A stretch of DNA of 64,000 nt, taken from assembly GCF_032393985.1 (NCBI RefSeq), contig NZ_CP135918.1:6387724-6451723 (forward strand). Direction: 5' to 3'. The position numbers were made by a program, and so were the translations under genes. This stretch comes from Fischerella sp. JS2. Its GTDB lineage: Bacteria > Cyanobacteriota > Cyanobacteriia > Cyanobacteriales > Nostocaceae. Positions 28,784 through 37,220 of the stretch are shown piece by piece (the stretch's first letter is position 1; the number at the start of each line of letters is the position of its first letter). The notes under the pieces were generated by a model. That model saw only the letters and a program-made list of their open reading frames with translations, ran no database searches and was not told where the DNA came from.

Positions 28784-30145
28784 ATGGTTCCTGTATCTAA
28801 ACCGAAAGCATCTCCTAGCTACCCACCTGGGCCTAAAGGTGACTTTTTCTTTGGTATTCTTCCCGAATATAGCCGTGATCCACTCGGCTTCATCAGTAAA
28901 TCTGCTCAAGAATATGGTGATGTTGTTTACTGGAAAGTAGGTTGGTTTTCCCTTTATCAGCTAAATCATCCTGACCATATTCAAGAAGTGCTAGTTACCA
29001 AGAGTAACTTATTTCACAAAAATAGAAGTCTACAACTTTTTCGGCGAATTTTTGGGAATGGATTAGTTACCAGTGAAGGAGAGTTTTGGCAGCGTCAGCG
29101 GCGATTAATGCAACCAGCTTTTTATAGAGAGCGAATTTTTGCCTATGGTGAGGTGATCGTTGACTACGCCCAACAGTTACTTGCTACATGGCAAGATAGC
29201 GAAACTCGGGATGTTCACGAAGAGATGATGGCGCTGACGCTGGAAATTGTAGCGAAGACACTGTTTGAAGCTGATGTGGAACAGCAGGTAAAAACGATAG
29301 GTACAGCGCTACAGGAAAGTATCGAGTATTTTGAGACGCGTAACAATAACCTGTTTTTATTTTTACTGCCCGAATGGTTTCCCACCAGAAAAAATTTGCG
29401 TTTTTTAAGGGCGGTAAAACAGTTAGATGAAATAGTTTACAATCTCATTCGCCAGCGACGCATAAGTGGTGAAGACAAGGGTGACTTGCTATCGATGCTA
29501 CTGCAAGTTCAAGATGAAGATGGCATTGGTATGAGTGACCAACAAGTACGAGATGAAGTGATGACGTTGTTCATCGCAGGTCATGAAACCACTGCTTTAA
29601 CAATGTCATGGACATTTTACTTGCTTTCGCAGTATCCCGAAGTTGAAGCCAAGTTAGTGCAGGAGTTGCAGAGTGTTTTAGGTGGGCGAATGCCTACCCT
29701 TGCTGACTTGCCCCAGTTACGTTATACAGAATGGGTAGTGATGGAGTCGATGCGGTTATACCCACCTGTTTGGGCATTAGGACGCACAGTTATGCAAGAC
29801 TGTGAAATCGCTGGGTATCGGTTGCGTGCTGGTGACAGCGTAATTGTCAGCCAGTGGGTAATGCACCACGACCCCCGCTATTTTGACGATCCAGAAGTCT
29901 TGAAGCCAGAACGCTGGCAAGGGGATTTGGTGAAAAAACTACCAACATTTGCGTATTTTCCCTTTGGTGGTGGGCCAAGAATTTGCATTGGTAAATCCTT
30001 TGCAATGATGGAAGCAGTGCTACTGTTGGCAAGTATTGCTCAAAAATTCCGTTTAACACTAGTACCAGACCAAGATATTGTACCTTGGCCTGCTTTTACA
30101 CTGCGTCCAAAATATGGGATAAAAATGTTACTAGCTCAACGGTAG
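28784..30145 (+). CDS. Cytochrome P450 (CYP110-like)
   Basis: 453 residues. The I-helix motif AGHETT is at 265-270, ESMR (ExxR) at 321-324, PERW at 375-378, and the haem loop FPFGGGPRICIG has its Cys ligand at 401. There is no N-terminal membrane anchor, as usual for bacterial P450s. The Pro-rich start SYPPGPKG resembles the CYP110 family common in heterocystous cyanobacteria, whose members oxidise fatty acids, terpenes or alkanes. The substrate here is unknown. It is preceded by a divergent VOC protein and followed by a small membrane protein on the opposite strand. No redox partner gene is adjacent. Confidence 0.95.
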   Translation: MVPVSKPKASPSYPPGPKGDFFFGILPEYSRDPLGFISKSAQEYGDVVYWKVGWFSLYQLNHPDHIQEVLVTKSNLFHKNRSLQLFRRIFGNGLVTSEGEFWQRQRRLMQPAFYRERIFAYGEVIVDYAQQLLATWQDSETRDVHEEMMALTLEIVAKTLFEADVEQQVKTIGTALQESIEYFETRNNNLFLFLLPEWFPTRKNLRFLRAVKQLDEIVYNLIRQRRISGEDKGDLLSMLLQVQDEDGIGMSDQQVRDEVMTLFIAGHETTALTMSWTFYLLSQYPEVEAKLVQELQSVLGGRMPTLADLPQLRYTEWVVMESMRLYPPVWALGRTVMQDCEIAGYRLRAGDSVIVSQWVMHHDPRYFDDPEVLKPERWQGDLVKKLPTFAYFPFGGGPRICIGKSFAMMEAVLLLASIAQKFRLTLVPDQDIVPWPAFTLRPKYGIKMLLAQR

Positions 30146-30212
30146 TGAGATTAGCTATTTTGCACTCAGGTAGAAATATCAAAGTAGGAGAACCTGACAT
30201 AATATTGAAATA

Positions 30213-30416
30213 CTAACCTCGTCTGCTAACACCGCTCAAAATACCTGCACCAATTGAAAACAGAATAATTGCCCAAATAACGTAGGTCGAAATGGACTTG
30301 ATTATACCCATTCCCAATAACAAATAAATTAAGGCAGTTAATGATAAAGCAAGACCAACAGAAACACCAATAATATACAAAAATTTTCTGGTTTCTGGGT
30401 TAGGGGACTGGCTCAC
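30213..30416 (-). CDS. Small two-span membrane protein of unknown function
   Basis: 67 residues from the GTG at 30416 (MSQSPNPETRKFLYIIG). That start has AGAGGAG about 7 bases upstream, which decides it over the in-frame ATG at 30485. Two transmembrane helices (about 13-35 and 40-60) are separated by GIIKSISTY, and the C-terminus GVSRRG is basic. This is a common type of uncharacterised cyanobacterial small protein. It is convergent with the P450. Confidence 0.7.
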   Translation of the reverse strand: MSQSPNPETRKFLYIIGVSVGLALSLTALIYLLLGMGIIKSISTYVIWAIILFSIGAGILSGVSRRG

Positions 30417-30610
30417 AAATATCACTCCTCTACAATGGCTAATTATAATTCCAGTATCATGCCACTCATTTTGGCATTTTGCCATCTAGTCACTTTTGAC
30501 AATTACTAGAGCAATTTTTGCCAAAGTTTTGATAAACTTGGAAGAATTTACCTGCGGGAAGGCACTCTCAGGGTGTCTAAATATCCTTGTGCAGTTCGAT
30601 GATTCTCAAT

Positions 30611-31525
30611 ATGTCTTGTCAACATACAATTGCGAGTATATATACTGATGGTGCTTGCATCGGTAATCCTGGCCCTGGTGGTTGGGGTGTTGTCGTCTAC
30701 TTTGATGATGGTTCGGTGCATGAAATGGGCGATGCTGCTGCTAAAACCACTAATAACAAAATGGAAATGCAAGCGGCGATCGCAGCTTTATCTTTCCTCA
30801 AAGCATCAGGACAAACTCAAGCGATCACTCTCTATAGTGATAGTGAGTACCTGATTAACTGTGTAAATAAATGGATCAAAACCTGGAAAAGAAAAGGCTG
30901 GAAAAAGGCAGATGGTAGTCCTGTTCTGAACCGAGACTTGCTAGAACAACTTGAGCAACTCAATAGCCGTCAGGTAAAATGGCAACACGTCCGTGGTCAT
31001 GCTGGTAACGAAGGCAACGAACGCTGTGATGCGATCGCTCGTGCTTTTGCTAGTGGCAAAACTCCGTTGTTGCAAAAAATTTCTGATATCAGTTTATTTG
31101 ATGATTTTTTACAGACATCAACTGATGTTGTGGTAGCAAGTGTATCTGATTGTGATCCCGAATCGATGATAATTAACAAAAACACACCAGAGATCAGTAC
31201 CCTTGCATCAGAAATAACTATGACGGATACATCGAATCATTTAACGACCCTCTCCCATGAAGAATTACCTCGCGAAATGAGGGTAGTACAACTCCGCAAC
31301 TTAGTTGAAACTCTACGGATTGCTGACGAAATCGCCGAAAAAGGTTACTTAATTACTAGTTCGGAATTAGCAGATTTAATGGATGTCCACGCTAGTGCTG
31401 TTACTAGTCGCGGTGATCAATGGCGCTGGCGTAACTGGATTGTTTCACGAGTCCGACGAGAAGGCAATCAAATTCTTTGGGAGTTGGAACGTGGTGATCA
31501 TCTTAATGATGAAAATGATAGTTGA
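30611..31525 (+). CDS. rnhA: Ribonuclease HI with a cyanobacterial C-terminal extension
   Basis: 304 residues from ATG 30611 (MSCQHTIASIYTDGACIGN); TTG 30587 or ATG 30599 would add a few residues. The RNase H core spans about 1-145 with active-site Asp13, Glu52, Asp77 and Asp140 and the basic handle KTWKRKGWKK. It degrades RNA in RNA-DNA hybrids. After a linker of about 70 residues, a second domain (about 225-300, PREMRVVQLRNLVETLRIAD...DLMDVHASAVTSRGDQWRWRNW) looks like a small helical, possibly winged-helix, module. Standard RNase HI proteins are about 155 residues, so the extension doubles the size. Its role is unknown. Confidence 0.92.
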   Translation: MSCQHTIASIYTDGACIGNPGPGGWGVVVYFDDGSVHEMGDAAAKTTNNKMEMQAAIAALSFLKASGQTQAITLYSDSEYLINCVNKWIKTWKRKGWKKADGSPVLNRDLLEQLEQLNSRQVKWQHVRGHAGNEGNERCDAIARAFASGKTPLLQKISDISLFDDFLQTSTDVVVASVSDCDPESMIINKNTPEISTLASEITMTDTSNHLTTLSHEELPREMRVVQLRNLVETLRIADEIAEKGYLITSSELADLMDVHASAVTSRGDQWRWRNWIVSRVRREGNQILWELERGDHLNDENDS

Positions 31526-31583
31526 TAGTGTTGTTTGTTGTTTGTTGCTAGAACCAGCAACTACCAACCCTCAACCACAACAA

Positions 31584-32840
31584 TTAGTTATAATTCCTAC
31601 CTCGCCACTGTCGTGGAGTGCGAAATGCTGATAAAAAGATTCGCATGACGGCTAAGGGATCAGCCAATGGGGAAAGCCAAAACAACCAACCGCCTCTGGT
31701 CTGAGTGCGATCATAACAGGGTGCGATCGCCAAAAGCATACCAAAGCGAACTATCAACAAAAATAGGTTCAGTCCCAGTAATAGGAGATGAGGAGATGGG
31801 GTGATAGGGTGATGGGGAACTCGGGGCCCCCACTCCCCCAAGGGAGTGGGGATTAAGGGCAATGGGAGGATGGAGAGATGGGGGGAAAACAATAAGTAAC
31901 TGAGGATGATCAAAACAGGTAAAGCCTGAGTTGAACTTAGTACCCATAAATCAGTCCATAGCTGAGGACGGGAAGAAGCATCTTTTAAGTCAAGACTCCG
32001 ACCCCATTCTTTCCAAGTCTCTATTGCTCCTTCATACATCCGCACTTTCAAGACTTTTGACCCATCTAAAAAGCCTACCTTAAAGCCGCAAGCGGCTATG
32101 TGTCGAGCTAAAGTAACATCATCGCAAAAAGAACTTTTGGCACTAGTATAACCATTAACAGCAGCTAAAACAGAACGACGGCATAAAAAGCATTGTCCAT
32201 TAGCCATAACTCGTTCTGGTTGTTGCGTATTTATACCAGCAGGGTCGAATCTATAAAGTAATGTCATTAACAATGCTGGCTGTAGCCAGCACTCTCCTGG
32301 ATACTTAAGAATGAATTGCGGCGAGAGAGAAACTAAATCATATCCTCCATTTACTGCCGTTTTTACCAAACCTGCAACTAAACCTGGTGATGGTTGAGTA
32401 TCAGCATCCATACCCAAAAACCACTTGCTTGCTTCGCTAGAGTGTAAAAAGCCGTTGTGTAACGCCCAAGGACGTCCCACCCAAGTGGGGGGTAAAGGAT
32501 CATCGGTAATTAAACGAAAGCGAGGGTCTTGTTTTTGTACAGCTTTCACTAAATCAGGAGTGTGATCCTGGGAATTACTATCTACAACAATCACTTCCCG
32601 GACTTCATAACTTTGACGACTCAAGCCTGCCAATAGGGGACTAATGCGCAGGGCTTCATTCAGGGTAGGAACCACTACACTCACACTACCTAAAAGGTCT
32701 GGTGTAGGGTTTTGTGGCGTAACAGGGGGTTGACGTAGAGGGCCTTTCAACAGACGTGACAACAGAATTGCTACTGCTGGTACTTGTATAAGTAGTAGAA
32801 AAAACGAAAAAGAACTTAGTATAGTCAACGAGTCTATCAC
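31584..32840 (-). CDS. cruG: Glycosyltransferase family 2, CruG-like (myxol 2'-glycosyltransferase)
   Basis: 418 residues: an N-terminal membrane segment, then a GT-A domain with VSVVVPTLNEA, the nucleotide contact VVDSNSQD, and the DxD motif MDADTQ at 144-146. A CDDVTLARH motif follows near 239, and C-terminal membrane segments end it. In Synechococcus sp. PCC 7002 CruF and CruG make the psi end and the 2'-glycoside of myxoxanthophyll. cruF lies 660 bases upstream in the same direction, supporting the name. Residues about 319-351 (PLGEWGPRVPHH...) are not conserved sequence. They are translated from a G/C-rich repeat at 31788-31886, with a 10-bp hairpin (31828-31851), that interrupts a hydrophobic segment in frame. 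Confidence 0.85.
   Translation of the reverse strand: MIDSLTILSSFSFFLLLIQVPAVAILLSRLLKGPLRQPPVTPQNPTPDLLGSVSVVVPTLNEALRISPLLAGLSRQSYEVREVIVVDSNSQDHTPDLVKAVQKQDPRFRLITDDPLPPTWVGRPWALHNGFLHSSEASKWFLGMDADTQPSPGLVAGLVKTAVNGGYDLVSLSPQFILKYPGECWLQPALLMTLLYRFDPAGINTQQPERVMANGQCFLCRRSVLAAVNGYTSAKSSFCDDVTLARHIAACGFKVGFLDGSKVLKVRMYEGAIETWKEWGRSLDLKDASSRPQLWTDLWVLSSTQALPVLIILSYLLFSPHLSILPLPLIPTPLGEWGPRVPHHPITPSPHLLLLGLNLFLLIVRFGMLLAIAPCYDRTQTRGGWLFWLSPLADPLAVMRIFLSAFRTPRQWRGRNYN
31788..31886. repeat. Repeat inserted in frame within cruG
   Basis: GGGGTGATAGGGTGATGGGG-type G-rich repeats flank a hairpin with arms CCCCACTCCC (31828-31837) and GGGAGTGGGG (31842-31851). Its length is a multiple of three and it has no stop in the cruG frame, so the gene continues through it. 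Confidence 0.8.
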
Positions 32841-32855
32841 TGTAAAAATACTGAG

Positions 32856-32972
32856 TTAATATAACGTGAGTTCGATTAATATTATCAGACTAAACAATTG
32901 AATAACTACTCTTGGTACTCTACCCTTAAGGACAGCAGAAACTAAAACATTTGTGTCAATAATAACTTTCAT
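32856..32972 (-). pseudogene. Truncated PIN-domain toxin
   Basis: 38 codons from an ATG that overlaps the antitoxin stop (ATGA arrangement). The start MKVIIDTNVLVSAVLKGRVP is the first strand and first catalytic Asp of a PIN-domain ribonuclease of the VapC/COG1569 type. After VVIQLF the sequence diverges and stops at 32856. A PIN domain needs about 130 residues and three further acidic residues, which are missing, so this toxin cannot be active. Confidence 0.75.
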
Positions 32973-33208
32973 TCTCCGCGTCGGTAAGCTTCAATCTCTG
33001 CTGCTATTTCTGCTTCGGTAATATCTTGTACTCCTGGAAGTAACTGTGTTTTCTCAAATAAATCTCTCGGTTTTTTACTAATTTCCGCTCTTGGGTTATC
33101 CTCAGCTAAGATAATTATTTCTACTCGCTGTCCTGCCTGAAAAGGTAAATCAGATAATATCACTTGCTTTGGGTCTGTAATGGTGATGTATTTTTTGTAA
33201 ACGTCCAT
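32969..33208 (-). CDS. Antitoxin-like small protein, partner of a broken PIN toxin
   Basis: 79 residues from the ATG at 33208, which has a perfect GGAGGA three to four bases upstream; the frame continues upstream without support. The N-terminus (MDVYKKYITITDPKQVILS) and FQAGQRVEIIILAED suggest a short swapped-hairpin DNA-binding part as in antitoxins. The acidic C-terminus (DITEAEIAAEIEAYRRGE) would be the toxin-neutralising tail. Its stop overlaps the ATG of the truncated PIN toxin. It sits between cruF and cruG on the same strand. It could still act as an autorepressor or be on its way to loss. Confidence 0.75.
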   Translation of the reverse strand: MDVYKKYITITDPKQVILSDLPFQAGQRVEIIILAEDNPRAEISKKPRDLFEKTQLLPGVQDITEAEIAAEIEAYRRGE

Positions 33209-33503
33209 AATTCCTCCATTAACTTTGCCTTTCTCTACTTGAGGAATCTCCAAAAAATAAAAGCAAGAGCCTTCCTTAAATATATTTTGGCCAAACCTAA
33301 GGATGAACGGCACAAAGACCATCAGAAGAAAGCGACTTAAAAGGCATTTTTCGCCCGAGGATTGACCTGAGGTGAAATCAGCCCCCGCCACCATTTGCCA
33401 CCACGCAACACCTGAGATACTTGCTACTAAGGCTCGTACCCTCAAAACCAGCAGACTTTATTCTCCCGCCATGCCATGACTTCTTCGGCTGGCGGTGAGT
33501 AGT

Positions 33504-34412
33504 TTACTTAAGAGCAACTTTTACTGGAGCTATTTGTACTTTATTGCTAGCAGGTTCTACAGCAGCATCTATAGAAGTACTTTGAGTCTTCCACCATAAG
33601 ACTACAGCTGGAACTGCACCTAAGAACAAACCTAGTAAGACGGGGATGGAAAAACCAGCCGCCAAACTCATGACTGTTGCAAAGCCAAAGTTACTTAAAT
33701 AAACAATTAAAGGTAAATTAAGTTGCGATCGCTCTAATTTGATCGGTGTATTCCGCCACAATAATGCAGCTACCGTCATAAACACTGAGCCAGTACCAAT
33801 CCAGCCAGCAAAGTTTTGATAAGGCATCCCAAAAAAAGCTCCTGGTTGCTGCCAATACCAAAAAGGTAGAGATGTTTGGCTCATTGCTGGATCAAGTACA
33901 AAGTCCCAAGAAGTCAGCAATAAAGCACCTAAAGCGATCGCGCCTAGATGACGCCACAAACTAGGTTTTTTCTCAACTTCTAAACCAGCACGTGCTAGTA
34001 GGTAAGCTACACAGCCTACATAAAACCAAGACAAAGGAATAGTAAAAGGTACTAAGCCCGCTATTTTATAACCCAAGCCACTTAAGTAGCTGTAATGACC
34101 GAAAGGAAAGCCAGTACTGGTTCCTAGTAATTCACTGCTTAAAGAAATCAAAACCGATGGCAGCAGAAACGAGAGCCACAAACCTAATCCTAATGTTCTA
34201 CAAACATATAAGGAAACTGCTGCTGCTCCCAAAATCATATAAACTACGCCGCCTCCAGCCAAACTCCATTGCATGGCGGTTTGTCCAATTTCAGCTAAAT
34301 TCAAAATTATTTCAGCGTGAGGAACGACCAGTAATATTCCTACCAGTCCAAACACCATTGATACAATATGACCAATCAGGCACACGCGCTCAGCGATAAC
34401 AAGTTGTCTCAT
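33504..34412 (-). CDS. cruF: Carotenoid biosynthesis protein CruF (1',2'-hydratase)
   Basis: 302 residues from the ATG at 34412, which has AGGAAA five bases upstream; a GTG at 34439 would add nine. It is a polytopic membrane protein of the carotenoid-biosynthesis DUF422 family with about eight segments. Conserved parts are SSELLGTSTGFPFGHYSY near 100, LGALLLTSWDFVLDPAMS near 165 and PYQNFAGWIGTG near 210. CruF hydrates the psi end of gamma-carotene-type precursors on the way to myxol. It lies upstream of cruG but separated from it by a toxin-antitoxin remnant. Confidence 0.88.
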   Translation of the reverse strand: MRQLVIAERVCLIGHIVSMVFGLVGILLVVPHAEIILNLAEIGQTAMQWSLAGGGVVYMILGAAAVSLYVCRTLGLGLWLSFLLPSVLISLSSELLGTSTGFPFGHYSYLSGLGYKIAGLVPFTIPLSWFYVGCVAYLLARAGLEVEKKPSLWRHLGAIALGALLLTSWDFVLDPAMSQTSLPFWYWQQPGAFFGMPYQNFAGWIGTGSVFMTVAALLWRNTPIKLERSQLNLPLIVYLSNFGFATVMSLAAGFSIPVLLGLFLGAVPAVVLWWKTQSTSIDAAVEPASNKVQIAPVKVALK

Positions 34413-34966
34413 AATATTTCCTGAATCAAGATGTGACACGTGGCTACATAACTGCTAATAGTTTACAAATGTTTAAGAATATATATAACTTAATTTTGCT
34501 GAAAATCTTCTGTTAAATCGCTAAATTGTTTTTTAGCAGAGCATTATCGCCTATTGATTACAGACAAAACAAGTCAGAAAATTTAGTTATTGTTGCAGCT
34601 ATTTAGCTTAAAAACAGCTTAAAAACGGGATTATTAAATAGCAAGCCTGTAAAAATAAAGTTCTTGAAATCAAGGGGTTGTTAACCCACGTAGATGGGTT
34701 TTGTATGTGTAGTCGCAACTTCTAGTGCAGGAGTGCAAGATTCCCGCACAGGCAATTCAATTGCCCACAAAGAGGGAATGAATATTTAACTCCTCCTACA
34801 CCCCCACACCCAAACCACCCCTACACCCATTTTCAAGCTAGATATCAAGGATGAAGTGTGAAGTATGAAGTATGAAATTTTTTTATCCTTCAGCATAGCT
34901 GCCCTCTGCTCTCTGCCCTCTGCCTTACTAAAAGCATAAATCCCTGTGGCAATAACAACTCATCTT
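34413..34966. other. Divergent spacer with short repeats
   Basis: About 550 bases. It holds a short palindrome (GGGTTGTTAACCC near 34677), a C-rich tract of CCTACACCCCCACACCC type near 34795-34830, GTATGAA heptamers near 34858-34880, and CTCTGCC heptamers near 34908-34925. No gene is seen. The cruF promoter must be in its left half. Confidence 0.55.
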
Positions 34967-35413
34967 ATGGCATTTTTGAAAAGACTTCCTTGGCTTTCTT
35001 TGATACTGCTGTTGCTTACGTACACTACCTTCGGCTGGGTACTATCAAGATCCAGAACTCAGCCTATACTATGGCTATTAGTTGCGATCGCTATTGTACT
35101 TTTTGTTGCTATCTTGACTATTCCTCTGTCAAAAATGGCTGACTATTCTGTAAGCTTATTTCGATCAAATCTAAAGTCATTTGGTATCGCTGTTTTGGGG
35201 GCTTTTTTGTTCTTTCTAATCATCGCCCGGTTTCGTCTATTTCTTGATACCTTAGTAATTATTGCTGCGACTATGTTGTTAAAAATAGACTTTCAAGCAG
35301 CAGGATTTAGCCAAGGACTAGCCTTTTGGCTCACAACAGCCCTTTCCTTTGCAGGTTTAGCCTTAGGTGTGTTAGCAGAAAAGTTGATGTTCCACTATAG
35401 TTTAATTCCTTAA
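34967..35413 (+). CDS. Polytopic membrane protein of unknown function
   Basis: 148 residues from the ATG at 34967; a GTG at 34946 would add seven. Four hydrophobic segments are visible: LILLLLTYTTFGWVLS, WLLVAIAIVLFVAILTI, FGIAVLGAFLFFLIIARF and the C-terminal ALSFAGLALGVLAEKL. The motif around residues 100-120 is amphipathic (LKIDFQAAGFSQ). I do not recognise the family; it looks like a conserved cyanobacterial inner-membrane protein. It is convergent with rpmA across 41 bases that form a GC-rich hairpin. Confidence 0.7.
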   Translation: MAFLKRLPWLSLILLLLTYTTFGWVLSRSRTQPILWLLVAIAIVLFVAILTIPLSKMADYSVSLFRSNLKSFGIAVLGAFLFFLIIARFRLFLDTLVIIAATMLLKIDFQAAGFSQGLAFWLTTALSFAGLALGVLAEKLMFHYSLIP

Positions 35414-35417
35414 AATT

Positions 35418-35441
35418 GGGGCGGGTAGCAACACCCGCCCC
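35418..35441 (-). terminator. GC-rich hairpin, terminator for the rplU-rpmA operon
   Basis: GGGGCGGGT (35418-35426) and ACCCGCCCC (35433-35441) form a perfect 9-bp stem with a 6-base loop in the 41-base convergent gap. On the minus strand it is followed by AATTTTAAGG, so it probably ends rpmA transcripts; on the plus strand the T-tract is weak. Confidence 0.8.
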
Positions 35442-35454
35442 AACATTACTGATA

Positions 35455-35733
35455 TTAAGATGCAGCAACAGCTTCACTAGCAGCAGGATAAACGCTGACT
35501 TTTTTACGGGTTTTACCCTTGCGTTCAAATGTTACGACACCATCAACTAGGGCAAATAGAGTGTCATCGCTACCAATGCCGACGTTATTGCCGGGGTGAA
35601 ATTTAGTTCCACGCTGACGCACTAGAATATTACCTGCGCGAACAACTTGGCCACCATAGCGTTTTACACCCAGTCGTTGAGCATTTGAGTCACGACCGTT
35701 ACGTGTACTACCTGTTCCTTTCTTATGAGCCAT
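35455..35733 (-). CDS. rpmA: 50S ribosomal protein L27
   Basis: 92 residues, starting [20 protein letters not shown], the normal L27 N-terminus that reaches the peptidyl-transferase centre. There is no cleavable N-terminal extension as in Firmicutes. [19 protein letters not shown] core ([16 protein letters not shown]) is conserved; the tail is short and Ala-rich. It is second in the operon after rplU, with a 100-base spacer filled by an inverted STRR. The start has GGAGAAAATC upstream. Confidence 0.97.
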   Translation of the reverse strand: MAHKKGTGSTRNGRDSNAQRLGVKRYGGQVVRAGNILVRQRGTKFHPGNNVGIGSDDTLFALVDGVVTFERKGKTRKKVSVYPAASEAVAAS

Positions 35734-35752
35734 GATTTTCTCCAGTAGATAT

Positions 35753-35831
35753 TGGTTAGTGGTTAGTGGTTAGTAGATAGTGGTTAGTGGTTAACAACTA
35801 ACAACTAACTACTAACTATTAACTAATAACA
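35753..35831. repeat. Inverted STRR between rplU and rpmA
   Basis: GGTTAGTGGTTAGTAGATAG-type heptamers on the left and AACTAACAACTAACTACTAA-type heptamers on the right are complementary and can fold into a long hairpin. It lies inside the rplU-rpmA operon, where it could attenuate or stabilise the transcript. Confidence 0.8.
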
Positions 35832-35833
35832 AA

Positions 35834-36229
35834 TTATTCCGCAGATTCTTGTGCAACCTCAGTTGTTGCCTCACTACTTACAGAAGTTTCTGCTTCTGAA
35901 GCAAGCACAGAACCATTGAGGCTAATAGAATTGATCATCAACCTAGTGATTTCTTGGCGATGTCCGCGTTTTTTGCGGGTTTTCTTTTTCGGTTTCATTT
36001 TATAAACTAGGACTTTACGACCCCGAAAGTGTCGCATTACTGTCCCTTCTACCTTTGCTCCTGCCACTAATGGCTGCCCAATTGTCACTTCACCATTGTG
36101 TTGCACTAGCAAGACTGATTCTATGCTAACTTTGTCATCTGCTTGGGCAGCAAGCAGTTCAATGTCATAAAAGCGGCCCGGTTCAACTCGTAATTGTTTA
36201 CCGCCAGTTTCAATAATTGCGTAAGTCAT
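35834..36229 (-). CDS. rplU: 50S ribosomal protein L21
   Basis: 131 residues. [24 protein letters not shown] is the normal L21 start. The basic segment [17 protein letters not shown] near 78-94 binds 23S rRNA. It is longer than the usual 103 residues because of an acidic Ser/Glu-rich tail ([21 protein letters not shown]), as in other cyanobacteria. It is first gene of the rplU-rpmA operon. Confidence 0.97.
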   Translation of the reverse strand: MTYAIIETGGKQLRVEPGRFYDIELLAAQADDKVSIESVLLVQHNGEVTIGQPLVAGAKVEGTVMRHFRGRKVLVYKMKPKKKTRKKRGHRQEITRLMINSISLNGSVLASEAETSVSSEATTEVAQESAE

Positions 36230-36596
36230 GTAATTGTCCTTATGAGGTTGCCGTACAGGTAGCTGACTATGGTTTGAGAATAAACGCGATCGCTTGCGTT
36301 GTTGGAACTATATTTTGCCAGCTTTTGTAATGCGTCTACCTGATCCGAGCAGGAATTAGACAGACAATCTATCATTGTACTTGACAAAGTATATATTAGT
36401 CAAGCAAATTACCATATTTTAGGTAGATCACAAAGGGTTGTGTTTGAGAGCATTTGATAAAGCCTTTTTTAAACCCTACAGCACATATTCATACAGTAAT
36501 TAATTGTTAACAGTTGATATTTGCAGGCAAGTTATTCTTATTGGTGAACAAAAAACGATAAGTAACAATTACAATCATCATTTGTAATTGTATTGA
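36230..36596. other. Spacer upstream of rplU
   Basis: About 370 bases with the rplU promoter on the minus strand. Apart from AT-rich tracts and a HIP1-like site near 36289, I see nothing. Confidence 0.5.
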
Positions 36597-36794
36597 TTAG
36601 TGTTTTGAGTGAAAGCTGTGAATTGCATCTATGCTTTCCCAAGAGGGAGCAAAAGATGGAATTGATAAAGAGCAAGCTTTCCATCCAGACTTTACTGCTA
36701 CATTTAATAGATTACACGTACCCCCACGCTGCCCTACGGGCGTATAATGCCGACAGTAGCGACAAGCAGAAACACAAGATTTTAAAGTTGTCAT
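36597..36794 (-). CDS. Small Cys-rich conserved cyanobacterial protein
   Basis: 65 residues from the ATG at 36794 (MTTLKSCVSACRYCRHYTP); a TTG two codons upstream is the alternative. Cys7, Cys11 and Cys14 (CxxxCxxC), then RGGTC and GWKACSLSIPSFAPSWE give five Cys in the first 40 residues. I recognise the pattern ACRYCR-x-Y-P-x-G-x-RGG-x-C...WKACSL...PSFAPSWE as a family widespread in cyanobacteria but without assigned function. The Cys set could hold zinc or an iron-sulfur cluster. An overlapping plus-strand frame of similar length is the antisense shadow. It has no operon partner. Confidence 0.75.
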   Translation of the reverse strand: MTTLKSCVSACRYCRHYTPVGQRGGTCNLLNVAVKSGWKACSLSIPSFAPSWESIDAIHSFHSKH

Positions 36795-37220
36795 AATCAA
36801 TTGTTTGTGATTAAATAAGCATTCTCACCAGGGAGAAAAATTTCCCCATCAAGTATGGCAATTATTTCCCCAAAAACACATAAAATTTGTATTTTTTACT
36901 ATAAAAAGTTTGCATTACTAAACATAAGTTTATGTATTAATTATTATAAGTTTTTTTGCTTACGTATACTTGGTGAAGTTGGTGTAAAAATACGAGAATT
37001 TACGGTTATCAATGATTAAGTATCAATACTTATAATTAGTAATTACCGATAATATTTATTAACTAACTAAACAAAATTATTAATTAGAAATTTTCGGTGT
37101 GGTAATAGGAAATAGGAAACAGTCAAATTCTACACCTGTTTTCCGTTTTCTGCTTCATTCTCTCATAGATAAATTAGATCTCTGGCAAAATTTATTGATG
37201 TTGAACACTAGGAAAGATAT
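36795..37220. other. AT-rich divergent spacer
   Basis: About 425 very AT-rich bases with no gene or strong hairpin. It contains promoters for the Cys-rich gene (minus) and the nucleotidyltransferase (plus). Confidence 0.5.

Noticed and set aside
35753..35831. Regular repeat units that might be taken for a CRISPR array
   Set aside because: Units are contiguous heptamers without spacers, and no cas gene is in the window. Same for all other STRR tracts.
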